A program made the translations under genes and the position numbers. A model generated the notes under the pieces. The model searched no databases, was not told the DNA's origin, and saw only the letters and a program-made list of their open reading frames with translations. From Aquimarina acroporae (GTDB lineage Bacteria; Bacteroidota; Bacteroidia; Flavobacteriales; Flavobacteriaceae): a stretch of 64,000 nt of DNA. Below are positions 52,315-60,864 of this stretch, piece after piece (position 1 is the first letter of the stretch; each line of letters opens with the position of its first letter). The stretch spans positions 372,001 to 436,000 of the forward strand of contig NZ_JALPRE010000001.1 of NCBI RefSeq assembly GCF_023195925.1. The letters run 5' to 3'.

Positions 52315-52845
52315 ATGTTAGATTTTTTAAACGAAGTAAATTGGTGGTGCTTATTATTATTGTTATTCCTGGCGTTTCTATTGGGATGGCTATTATCTAG
52401 ATGGGCACTTAAAAATAAATATAAAGCAGAATTAGAAGATTGTCAAAGAGAAAACTCTAAGCTAAAAAATGCTGGTTATGCCAAGGCAAAATCTACATTT
52501 TCAACACCTGTAGTTCCCGCTGAAAATGAAATTAGAGCAATAAAAACAAGAGATGCTGGAGGAATTGCTGTAAACAATGATGGAGAGACTGGGGAAAAAC
52601 CAAAGTTAAATTTTGCTAGTTTTGGAAAAGCAGATGCTTCAGAAAAAGATGATTTAAAGCTAATTAGTGGTATTGGTCCATTTATTGAGGAAAAGTTAAA
52701 CGGAATAGGTATCTTTACTTTTGATCAAATCAGCAAATTCACTAGAGAAGATATAGAAACTGTTACCGAACTTATTCAATTCTTCCCAGGCCGTATAGAG
52801 CGCGATAATTGGAAAGATCAAGCAGAGAAATTAAAAAATAAGTAG
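52315..52845 (+). CDS. Membrane-anchored helix-hairpin-helix protein
   Basis: A 176-residue protein with an N-terminal transmembrane helix (WWCLLLLLFLAFLLGWLLSRW) and a cytoplasmic part. After a charged linker (65-115), residues about 118-176 form a two-helix HhH-like domain of the type seen in DUF4332/NuoE-tail and ribosomal L21-associated proteins: DLKLISGIGPFIEEKLNGIG then FTFDQISKFTREDIETVTE. Such domains bind DNA or protein non-specifically. Together with the OmpA neighbour it may link the envelope to a cytoplasmic partner. Function unknown. Confidence 0.75.
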   Translation: MLDFLNEVNWWCLLLLLFLAFLLGWLLSRWALKNKYKAELEDCQRENSKLKNAGYAKAKSTFSTPVVPAENEIRAIKTRDAGGIAVNNDGETGEKPKLNFASFGKADASEKDDLKLISGIGPFIEEKLNGIGIFTFDQISKFTREDIETVTELIQFFPGRIERDNWKDQAEKLKNK

Positions 52846-52871
52846 TAATCACTAACCATTTACTATTTTGT

Positions 52872-52906
52872 AAAGCCTTCATAGTTAAAATTATGAAGGC
52901 TTTCTA
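52872..52906 (+). terminator. Intrinsic terminator of the OmpA-HhH operon
   Basis: AAAGCCTTCATA (52872-52883) pairs perfectly with TATGAAGGCTTT (52892-52903) over an 8-base loop, 26 bases after the stop at 52845, followed by a short T-rich tail. Confidence 0.8.
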
Positions 52907-53002
52907 TATATCCGTCGCTTTTACCAAAAAAACCAAACTTTCTATATGATTGTACCTCTACCTCTCTTTTAATGACAACTAGAACTTGGGAAGATACATT
53001 GT

Positions 53003-53041
53003 TTAACAAAAACCCCGTAAACATCAGTTTACGGGGTTTTT
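53003..53041 (-). terminator. Intrinsic terminator of the large T9SS type A gene
   Basis: AAAAACCCCGTAAAC (53008-53022) pairs perfectly with GTTTACGGGGTTTTT (53027-53041) around a 4-base loop. It lies 20 bases past the stop at 53061 and could act in both directions. Confidence 0.88.
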
Positions 53042-53060
53042 AAATATATGTAGTACTATT

Positions 53061-56000
53061 TTATCTTACGATAAAACGTTGAGTCTGTCCATTCATTACT
53101 AAAGTATATACTCCTTTTTGCAATTGAGAAACATTAATTCTATTATCTGTGTTCCCTCTATCCACCAATTGCCCAAGCATATTGAATATTCTATATGATT
53201 TTTGACCAGAAACAGAGCTTACCACGAATAGGTTCCCATCTAATACCGGATTAGGATACACCTGGAAATCTAAAGACGATGCTACGAAGTCATTTAAGTC
53301 TTCTAAAGAACCTGCTCCTGCTACAGCAGTTGCTGCAGTACCGCAAGTACCAAGGTTAATCCATCCTGTAGTAGTTCTTTCATATAACGATCCTCTAAAG
53401 GTAACTCTGTCACCAGCACTATATCCCCGTGAACTATCATATTCTGCAACTCCAGCACAAATATCTGTAGGAGGTGTAGTTGTTCCTCCCCCAGCAGAAA
53501 GAGAAATATTATCTACAGCCATATCACCTTGCCAAGAAGTTCCTGAAGTTCCTACAAAACGCAATTGAACAGAATCTCCTGTATAACTTGTTAAGTCAAC
53601 ATTTGCACTAGCCCAAGCCGCACCTTGATTACCAGATCTACTCCAAACCTCTGTCCAAGAACCTCCATTATTTGCACTAGCCTCGAGCTTTAATTCTCCT
53701 ACGGCATTTCCTGTCATTTGGTATCTGAATGTAAAACTTGCAGACGTTTCACCACTTAAATCAAAACATGGAGAATTTAAGATGGTTGTTCTATTTGGAT
53801 TATTAGGGTTAGACGTTTCTACGTATACATAGAAACTACCTTCTATTGCTCCAGAAGGACCTGTATTATTTGAAGGCGTTCTTCCAGATTGACGAATCCA
53901 ATCAAAATCATCGCCAGACCCTTGTGTCCATGCTCCTAGTCCTGATTCAAATCCTTCATTATAAGGGAATGATGTAATTCCAGATTGACACCCAGAACCA
54001 CCACCTGTTGAACCACCTGTAGTTGTTACATTAACTGTATTACTAAAAGCAGATTCGTTACCTGCAGCATCTTTAGCTCTTACTCTAAATTGATATGCAG
54101 TATTTGCTGTAAGACCTGTAATATTTGCTGTTGTTCCTGTAACACTTCCTAAATTACTGTTTCCTTGGTAAATATCATACCCAACAACTCCCACATTATC
54201 TGTAGCAGTGTTCCAACTCAATGTTAGTGTGGTCTCTGCAACATTAGAAGCCGATAAACCTGTTGGTGCAGAAGGCGCTTGTGTATCTGAAACACTATTG
54301 GATGTAAATGATCCCGTAAATACTCCTCTTCCATAAGTAGAAGCAATGATAATATTATCATTATCGTTTCCATTTTTTGCCCAATAATCAAATGACGTAA
54401 CACTAGCATCACTCATACCATTATAAGCCTGCTCCCAATTTGGGTTAGCATCACTAAAATTAGTAGTCACCCATACACCTAATTGCGTTGCAAGAATTAC
54501 CTCATTTCTATCTAATGGATTTTGTAAAATATCTCTTACCGGGATATCTGGTAGATTTCCTTCTTTGTTTAACCAATTTGCTCCTCCGTCGTTAGAAAAC
54601 CAAACACTTGTCACGCCATAGTTATGAATAGAAACCATAATATCGTTTGCAGTAGCACCCAATCTAACAGAAGAAACAGACCCTACAAATGGAGTGTTAA
54701 TTTCTGTCCAGTTTGCTGAACCTACACCTACATTGGTTAGACGCAATAATCCTCCTCCAGCGGTACCTACATACCAAGTGTTATTAGCAAATGGTGATGC
54801 TATAAAAGCTGTAGGTTTAGAAGTTAATGCTGCATTAGTAATATTATTGTTTCTATTGTTTGCAACGTCTATCGTTTTGATAGAGAAATTACTTCCAGAA
54901 GATGCATTAGACAATAAGAAATTAGCATCACTATCATATCCCATTTGGTTCACAAAATCTCCTGTATTTCTTTCACTTAATAAAGTAGTTGCTCCACCTT
55001 GTCTTCTACCTCGACCATCCCAAGGAAGGTTAAATCTATAAATTACATTATTGGTAAAAGTAGCTGTCATATACTGACCATCTTTATCTACAAACGTATA
55101 AAAACCATCTCCATCAGATAACTCTTCTGATCCATTAATACCTGCAGATGCATTTCTAAAAGCTTGCGATCCATTATCTTGAGCTCCCGCAGTAAATATT
55201 CCAACCACATCATTTCTTCCATTTGGACCAATTCCAGCTTTCACATACTGCGTAACGTTATAATTACTATTTCTAGCTCCAAAAACATTTGAGTTGGATG
55301 CCCTTGAAAGATCTGAAGCATAATATACACCTCCATCGTTTCCAAAAATTGCTTGATTAGAGTTTCCTGGCCTAAATGTCATTGCATGTTGATCCGCATG
55401 TACAAACGAAACACTTAATCCTGCTAAACCTGAATTATTAGACCATTTAGAAATCTGAGCCCATGAATTACCGCTATTGGTAGATCTAAAAAGGTCGATA
55501 CCTCCAACATAAACGATATCATCATTATTTGGGTCTGCTTCAATCATTAAATCGTAGAAAGACTGGCCTCTGGTAAAGTCGTTGGCTGGAATTCCTCCAT
55601 CTGCATCATTAGGTAAGGCTGTTTCTGTTACCGATCCAAACTTATTTGTTGTTCTATAAATATGTACAGGACTAGAAACCCCTTGTGTAAGTGCGTATAA
55701 TTTATTTGCGTCTGTAGCCGACGTTTCAATCTCTACACGATTCGAATCTGCCAAGGGCGAAGCTGCAGCTTCTGTCCAAGTACCTCCATTGGTAGTACTG
55801 AAGACTCTTCCACCTCCACCTCCACCAATTCCGGGTGTCGTGATAGTTCCCATCCATAATGTATTATCTGCTCCTACCTCAAAATCATTAGGAATCATAT
55901 AATAGTTTGTTCCTTGAAAATCGAATGCTAAGTTGGAAGACTCTAATCTACTCCAAGTACTTCCTCCATCTACAGACCTGTATAATCCAGCAGTTTGTAA

Positions 56001-56867
56001 ACCTAGCCAATTTGATGGACTAGAAGCATCACCATAAACGTGAGCACCTACACCAACAAATAATTCTGTTCTATTTTGTGCCGTATTATTCCAAGCTACT
56101 ACATCATTTACATAAAATAATCCCGAAAGGAATAAGTTATTTGTATTAAAACTAAACGTTGCAGCTCCGGCAGCAGGGATGCTTAGCGCCTGCCAACTAG
56201 AACCTCCATCTGTAGATCTATAAACTCCATTACCAACTACATCACCAGCAGTGTACTGCTCTCCTGTACCTACGTACCAAATGTTAGAATTTCTTGGATC
56301 AACAGTAATAGAGGTCACAGAAAGGTTTCCAGGAACATTTTGTACTCTGCTCCACTGTGAAGTAGAAGAAGTAATATCATTATTTACCCAAAGACCACCG
56401 CTAACTCCTCCGGCATATACTCTTCTATTTGAAGAATCATTTGGATCAAACATAATAGCTCTGGTACGACCACCAATATCGTTTGGTCCTCTTTCAATCC
56501 AAGGATTGTTAGGATCATCTCCTGGAGCTCTTTTTGCGAATTTAGCTTTTAATTGTTCCTGAAGTTTAAAAATGTTTTCTGGGTGTGTATTCCCATCTGT
56601 AGGACTTACGGTTAGCTCCCACATTTGCGCAAAATATGCATTTGGAGGAAGCCCTTGTGCTTTTCTTTCTTTTTTTGACAATTTTAAATAATCCTTATAA
56701 GGACTATCTGCCATAAACTCTGCATGTTGTTTTCGCAGGTTTACAATTTCATCATTTTGTTGTTGTTGTTGTTGTGATTTTTCTTTCGTAGAAGGGTTTA
56801 AAAAATAAACCGAAAGAGCGACCAAGCCTAAGCCCAGCGCCATGGGGCGAAACGAATTTCTTTTCAT
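53061..56867 (-). CDS. Large multidomain T9SS type A-sorted protein with BNR-like, FN3 and chitin-binding-like modules
   Basis: 1268 residues. Signal (RNSFRPMALGLGLVALSVYF), poly-Gln tract (33-38), then a sialidase/BNR-like propeller from about 120 to 860 with Asp-box turns (STDGGSSW, SVDGGSTW, SNDGGANW) and WIERGPNDIGGRTRA at its start. FN3 domain 862-957 (APSAPTGLSASN). Cys-bearing jelly-roll, CBM/MAM-like, 958-1134 (SGLGAWTQG..., DMAVDNISLS). ChtBD3/CBM5-12-like 1135-1176 (YSAGDRVTFRGSLYERT). Por secretion tail 1199-1268 (VYPNPVLDG..., LQKGVYTLVM, RFIVR) for T9SS type A export. Likely a secreted polysaccharide-active or adhesive protein; no catalytic residues are certain. Confidence 0.85.
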   Translation of the reverse strand: MKRNSFRPMALGLGLVALSVYFLNPSTKEKSQQQQQQNDEIVNLRKQHAEFMADSPYKDYLKLSKKERKAQGLPPNAYFAQMWELTVSPTDGNTHPENIFKLQEQLKAKFAKRAPGDDPNNPWIERGPNDIGGRTRAIMFDPNDSSNRRVYAGGVSGGLWVNNDITSSTSQWSRVQNVPGNLSVTSITVDPRNSNIWYVGTGEQYTAGDVVGNGVYRSTDGGSSWQALSIPAAGAATFSFNTNNLFLSGLFYVNDVVAWNNTAQNRTELFVGVGAHVYGDASSPSNWLGLQTAGLYRSVDGGSTWSRLESSNLAFDFQGTNYYMIPNDFEVGADNTLWMGTITTPGIGGGGGGRVFSTTNGGTWTEAAASPLADSNRVEIETSATDANKLYALTQGVSSPVHIYRTTNKFGSVTETALPNDADGGIPANDFTRGQSFYDLMIEADPNNDDIVYVGGIDLFRSTNSGNSWAQISKWSNNSGLAGLSVSFVHADQHAMTFRPGNSNQAIFGNDGGVYYASDLSRASNSNVFGARNSNYNVTQYVKAGIGPNGRNDVVGIFTAGAQDNGSQAFRNASAGINGSEELSDGDGFYTFVDKDGQYMTATFTNNVIYRFNLPWDGRGRRQGGATTLLSERNTGDFVNQMGYDSDANFLLSNASSGSNFSIKTIDVANNRNNNITNAALTSKPTAFIASPFANNTWYVGTAGGGLLRLTNVGVGSANWTEINTPFVGSVSSVRLGATANDIMVSIHNYGVTSVWFSNDGGANWLNKEGNLPDIPVRDILQNPLDRNEVILATQLGVWVTTNFSDANPNWEQAYNGMSDASVTSFDYWAKNGNDNDNIIIASTYGRGVFTGSFTSNSVSDTQAPSAPTGLSASNVAETTLTLSWNTATDNVGVVGYDIYQGNSNLGSVTGTTANITGLTANTAYQFRVRAKDAAGNESAFSNTVNVTTTGGSTGGGSGCQSGITSFPYNEGFESGLGAWTQGSGDDFDWIRQSGRTPSNNTGPSGAIEGSFYVYVETSNPNNPNRTTILNSPCFDLSGETSASFTFRYQMTGNAVGELKLEASANNGGSWTEVWSRSGNQGAAWASANVDLTSYTGDSVQLRFVGTSGTSWQGDMAVDNISLSAGGGTTTPPTDICAGVAEYDSSRGYSAGDRVTFRGSLYERTTTGWINLGTCGTAATAVAGAGSLEDLNDFVASSLDFQVYPNPVLDGNLFVVSSVSGQKSYRIFNMLGQLVDRGNTDNRINVSQLQKGVYTLVMNGQTQRFIVR
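56757..56774 (+). repeat. (TTG)6 trinucleotide repeat coding poly-Gln
   Basis: Six tandem TTG units (CAA codons on the coding strand) give six consecutive Gln residues just after the signal region of the 1268-residue T9SS protein. Triplet gain or loss would change the Gln count without frameshift. Confidence 0.9.
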
Positions 56868-57001
56868 ATGTATAAGTTGAGTTTATGGGATAAATGTAAA
56901 ATTTATGCGGTAATTAAGCAAATTTTAACACCCAAAAGCCCATTTCTTAACATACGAATTGCGAATTTAATAAAATTGCTGAAGTGAAATACGAATCTTT
57001 T

Positions 57002-57050
57002 AAAAAAAGAAAATCTGTTTGATAATCACAAAAAACAGATTTTCTTTTTG
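57002..57050 (-). terminator. Intrinsic terminator of the prohibitin gene
   Basis: An A-rich arm AAAGAAAATCTGTTT (57006-57020) pairs with AAACAGATTTTCTTT (57033-57047), a long AT-rich stem with a 12-base loop; on the minus strand it ends in a T run, just past the stop at 57055. Confidence 0.75.
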
Positions 57051-57054
57051 ATGC

Positions 57055-57873
57055 TTATTGATTCCCTAAAATGATAGGCATACCATCTTTTCCAGAACCA
57101 ACAACTACAACTTTTGCATTAGAAGATTTTGATAATTCTAAAGTAGCTTGAATTCCTTTTTCTCTTAAAATCTTATCAGTCAATGACTCATTAAGAATTC
57201 TATTCGCCGTAGCTTTACCTTCAGCATCAATTTTTTGTCGTTCTGCTTCTTTTCTAGCTTTCTCCAATCTGAATTCGTACTCCAAAGCCTCTTGCTCTTG
57301 TTTTAGTTTTCTTTCTATCGCTTCTTTAATAGTAATCGGAAGGGTAACATCTCTAACCAAAACCGCATTTAACTGTACATGTTGTGGCTCTACCTTTTTC
57401 TTTGTCTCTTCAAAAATCTCATTCTGAATAGCATCTCTTTTAGTGGAGTACAATTGCTCGGGTGTATAACGACCTACTACACTTCTGGCAACTGCCCTAA
57501 TTTCGGGAACCAAAACAATATTCAGATAATCGAGTCCTTTTGTCTGGTGTAATAGACCCAACTCCTCTATTTTTGGTTGATATAACACCGAAACATCTAA
57601 CGAAATTTCTAGTCCGTTTGAAGACAAAACCTGCATCTTCTTTTCAAACACTTCTTGTTGCTTAGTATTATATTTATATACCTTGTTCCACGGAGCTATA
57701 ATATGAAAACCTTCTCCTAAAGGAGGTTTTTCGGTTACGACTCCTCCTCCGAAGGTCCTAAACAACACACCTGCTTCACCATAGTCAATATTTACTGACG
57801 ATTTAGAGACAAATACAACTCCCAATATTATTAAAATAAGTACTGGTAAGCCTATTTTAGGTAATTTTTCCAT
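57055..57873 (-). CDS. Prohibitin-family SPFH/band 7 membrane protein
   Basis: A 272-residue protein with one N-terminal transmembrane helix (GLPVLILIILGVVFVS) and an SPFH domain (about 28-190: VNIDYGEAGVLFRTFGG, LSSNGLEISLDVSVLYQP, EIRAVARSVVGRYTPEQLYS, VQLNAVLVRDVTLP), then a Glu/Lys coiled coil (192-235) for ring assembly and a short C-terminal tail. It resembles mitochondrial prohibitin and bacterial HflK/HflC-like proteins that scaffold membrane domains and regulate FtsH-type proteases. It follows the vWA gene by 20 bases. Confidence 0.9.
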   Translation of the reverse strand: MEKLPKIGLPVLILIILGVVFVSKSSVNIDYGEAGVLFRTFGGGVVTEKPPLGEGFHIIAPWNKVYKYNTKQQEVFEKKMQVLSSNGLEISLDVSVLYQPKIEELGLLHQTKGLDYLNIVLVPEIRAVARSVVGRYTPEQLYSTKRDAIQNEIFEETKKKVEPQHVQLNAVLVRDVTLPITIKEAIERKLKQEQEALEYEFRLEKARKEAERQKIDAEGKATANRILNESLTDKILREKGIQATLELSKSSNAKVVVVGSGKDGMPIILGNQ

Positions 57874-57893
57874 AATAATTGTAAATTTTAATT

Positions 57894-59927
57894 TTAAATA
57901 AGTCCGTTATATTTTCGTGCAAACCATTCTATCCCTAATAATATGATTATAATCATTAGGAGATATTTCCAGTCTATTAAAGATACCACATTTTCTTTGC
58001 TCTTTTGTATGGGTTGATACCTAGAATCCTGGATTAAACCCTCAACTAATATCTGATTTTGATCTAAAGTGAATGTTTTACCTTTAGTATTAGTAGCTAA
58101 TTGTTTTAGTTTTGTTACATCTGCATTTAAAAATTGTTGTTCTACATCGTATTCTAAAACCGTAAAACTACCTGAGCGTGATATGTTTTCTCCTACAACA
58201 GTAACTGTATAATCATAATTTCCAGCATTTAAATTACTTAAATCAACTTCATACGAATTATTTCTTAATAGCATTGGAATGGTCTGAGTTGCCTCCGTAT
58301 CTTTATTTTTAACAGCAATTCTCAAATTCCCCCTTCTATCAAATTCATAATTTTTAGTAAAATACTCTGCTCGAATTTTAATATTGGCATTCCCATAATA
58401 AAAAGGATCAGAAATCGTGTTTAATCGACTTTTTCGTTTTGTTGATGTAAGATACTGAACTAGTTTTCCAAAAAACTCATCGAAATTTTCGAAATTTTGA
58501 TTATCCAAATATGAGTGTGCTCTCCAACGCCAAAGCCCTTCTCCAAAGAGAACAGCCTCCCTAACCCCTCCCTGTTCCATAGAAACTAAAAGAGGTTCTT
58601 CTGTTTCAATATTATTCACAGAACGATACAACAATAGATCATAATTGGAGTTTACATTGACCTCACCAAAAACTCCTATTAAAGGAGGATAGCCTGCAAA
58701 ACCAATATCATCAAACAAAAACGCCCCATAGTTACTATTGTATCTTGGAATATAGTATTCGGTTTGCCGGGTAATCTCCTGGGTATACTTATTTTGTACA
58801 CGATTTAAAAACACCCAATCAGTTTTTGCTCCGGTTACGGTTAAATAGTTTTTTCTTTGTGATGATATTTTTTCGTAAGCCGCCCTAAACCTAGTATTTG
58901 GCTGGTATAAAATTATCATTTGATATTCATCCAAGTTATTTACTTCTTCTGGCCTAACTATGGTCACACTTCTCCTCTCGTTGCTTTCTATACTTTTTTT
59001 CATCGCTCCCAAATCAGGGTGCACTATGTCACTAATGATTAAAACATTTGTTTTTTGATCAATGACTTCGACCGCAAAGGACTTGCGGTTATTTATTTTA
59101 TTTTTCTCATTAGACAACGGTAGTAATCTAGCCATATATTTAGCAATACCCGCAGTATTTGCCGGCAAGGTGAAATTAATAACTGTAGAATTTTTTTCTT
59201 TTGAAAAAGACACTTCTTGAGTATACACAGAAGCGTTTCCAGAAGTCACTTGAAAAGTAGTATTGACGTTTTCTAACCCTGAATATGTAAGTATTACTTC
59301 AACTGGGAATTTATTTTTTAAGTAAGCATATCGATTCACATTGAGTTGCTGGATTTTAGTGTCTATTACGTCAATAGTATCACCTGCAATAATCGGATAG
59401 ACTGACTGCTTGTACTGCTCGCTGTTATACTGATAATCTCTACCGTAGGTTTGATTACCATCGGTAATTAAGATAGTAGGTGCCGTTGAATTTTTGTAAA
59501 CCTGATTTAGATCCTCTAGGGTTTTAGAAATATTCGTTTGCTTTTGATCAAATGAGAGGCTAAGTGAATCTTTTAATTCATCTGAAAAGGAGTAATACTG
59601 GATATCAAAACGATCACTAAGATTTTCGTCTTCTTTTAAATTTTTGACAAACTCTTTTACCTCATTATCTTTTTCTAAATGTGCAATAGAATTAGAATTA
59701 TCTGCTGCTATAACCAACTTTGGTTTTTGGGTATAAAATGTTTTTTTCTTGAAAGAAGGATTTATAAGTAATAGTAGTATAGAAAAAACGCTTAAGAAAC
59801 GTAAAAAAGCAAAGAGCAGATTTCTCTTTCCTCTGCGCTTTGCTTTATATAAATATTGATATAACGATACAATCAATGCGACTATAAAAGCTGCTATAAT
59901 CAATAAAATAGTTTCTATTTGCATCAT
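57894..59927 (-). CDS. vWA-domain membrane protein
   Basis: A 677-residue protein. Two N-terminal transmembrane helices (TILLIIAAFIVALIVSLYQY; LLFAFLRFLSVFSILLLLI) flank a short loop. A vWA domain follows with the MIDAS motif DNSNS (in LVIAADNSNSIA) and TILITDGNQTYG. Residues about 190-580 are beta-rich exported segments with a GATase-1-like region (VNVLIISDIVHPDLGAMK..., MIILYQPNTRF). One C-terminal helix (WKYLLMIIIILLGIEWFA). This matches BatA-like/DUF4159-type proteins seen beside membrane stress functions in Bacteroidota. Function unknown; probably co-transcribed with prohibitin. Confidence 0.78.
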   Translation of the reverse strand: MMQIETILLIIAAFIVALIVSLYQYLYKAKRRGKRNLLFAFLRFLSVFSILLLLINPSFKKKTFYTQKPKLVIAADNSNSIAHLEKDNEVKEFVKNLKEDENLSDRFDIQYYSFSDELKDSLSLSFDQKQTNISKTLEDLNQVYKNSTAPTILITDGNQTYGRDYQYNSEQYKQSVYPIIAGDTIDVIDTKIQQLNVNRYAYLKNKFPVEVILTYSGLENVNTTFQVTSGNASVYTQEVSFSKEKNSTVINFTLPANTAGIAKYMARLLPLSNEKNKINNRKSFAVEVIDQKTNVLIISDIVHPDLGAMKKSIESNERRSVTIVRPEEVNNLDEYQMIILYQPNTRFRAAYEKISSQRKNYLTVTGAKTDWVFLNRVQNKYTQEITRQTEYYIPRYNSNYGAFLFDDIGFAGYPPLIGVFGEVNVNSNYDLLLYRSVNNIETEEPLLVSMEQGGVREAVLFGEGLWRWRAHSYLDNQNFENFDEFFGKLVQYLTSTKRKSRLNTISDPFYYGNANIKIRAEYFTKNYEFDRRGNLRIAVKNKDTEATQTIPMLLRNNSYEVDLSNLNAGNYDYTVTVVGENISRSGSFTVLEYDVEQQFLNADVTKLKQLATNTKGKTFTLDQNQILVEGLIQDSRYQPIQKSKENVVSLIDWKYLLMIIIILLGIEWFARKYNGLI

Positions 59928-59996
59928 ATTACATTACAATCTACGACTTTGTTTCAAAACTACATGTTGTGTCGTAAACCTACATCCTCATTTTAA

Positions 59997-60743
59997 TTAT
60001 GTTAACATTCCACCATCAACATTCAACACTTGCCCAGTAACGTAGGCACTCAGATCGCTTGCAAGAAATAAACACATATTTGCAATATCCTCGGGAGTTC
60101 CTCCTCTTTTTAAAGGAATAGCATTTCTCCAGCCTTCTACTACTTTTTCGTCTAATTTTTCTGTCATTTCCGTTTCAATAAAACCAGGAGCCACCACATT
60201 ACTTCTAATATTTCTTGATCCTAATTCTAACGCCACCGATTTTGAAAACCCAATGATTCCCGCCTTCGAGGCTGCATAATTTGCTTGTCCGGCATTACCT
60301 TTTACTCCAACAACAGAACTCATATTAATAATGCTCCCTTTACGTTGTTTAAGCATTGTGCGCTGTACTGCTTTGGTCATGTTAAAAACACTTTTTAGAT
60401 TTACTTCAATTACCTTATCGAAGTCTTCTTCTCCCATGCGCATTAACAAATTATCTTTTGTGATTCCAGCATTATTGACCAGGATATCTATACTCCCAAA
60501 AGTTTCTAAAACATCTTTTACCAGTTCTTGTGCCTGATCAAAATCTGCTGCATTACTTTGGTATCCTTTTGCTTGAATACCTAAATCGTTTAATTCTTTT
60601 TCTAAAACTTTAGCTGCATCTACAGAAGAACTGTAAGTGAATGCCACATTTGCTCCATTTTGAGCAAAAACTTCGGCTATTCCTTTTCCGATACCACGGG
60701 TAGCCCCAGTAATGATGGCAGTTTTACCTTGTAAGAGATTCAT
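59997..60743 (-). CDS. fabG: 3-oxoacyl-ACP reductase
   Basis: A 248-residue short-chain dehydrogenase: TGATRGIGKGIAE (NADP loop), LVNNAGITKDNLLMRM, and catalytic Ser143-Tyr156-Lys160 with Asn115 in GVKGNAGQANYAASKAG. The NLLMRM helix and IETEMTEKL segment match FabG of fatty-acid synthesis, which reduces 3-oxoacyl-ACP. It starts 69 bases before the vWA gene on the same strand; other fab genes are not nearby. Confidence 0.93.
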   Translation of the reverse strand: MNLLQGKTAIITGATRGIGKGIAEVFAQNGANVAFTYSSSVDAAKVLEKELNDLGIQAKGYQSNAADFDQAQELVKDVLETFGSIDILVNNAGITKDNLLMRMGEEDFDKVIEVNLKSVFNMTKAVQRTMLKQRKGSIINMSSVVGVKGNAGQANYAASKAGIIGFSKSVALELGSRNIRSNVVAPGFIETEMTEKLDEKVVEGWRNAIPLKRGGTPEDIANMCLFLASDLSAYVTGQVLNVDGGMLT

Positions 60744-60814
60744 TAGCTCTATTAATTTTGTTGTTTATATTTTGTAATATCAAATATAAGAATAACTACT
60801 AGGTAGCCAACAAT

Positions 60815-60840
60815 AAACCCCGCGATTTCTCACAGGGTTT
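60815..60840 (-). terminator. Intrinsic terminator of the M16 peptidase gene
   Basis: On the minus strand the 26-base segment folds into an 11-bp stem (two G-U pairs) closed by a GAAA tetraloop, with AAACCC/GGGTTT as the outer pairs. It lies 24 bases past the stop at 60865, with a weak T-rich tail. Confidence 0.6.
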
Positions 60841-60864
60841 AATTACTAGCTACTAACAGTTTTT

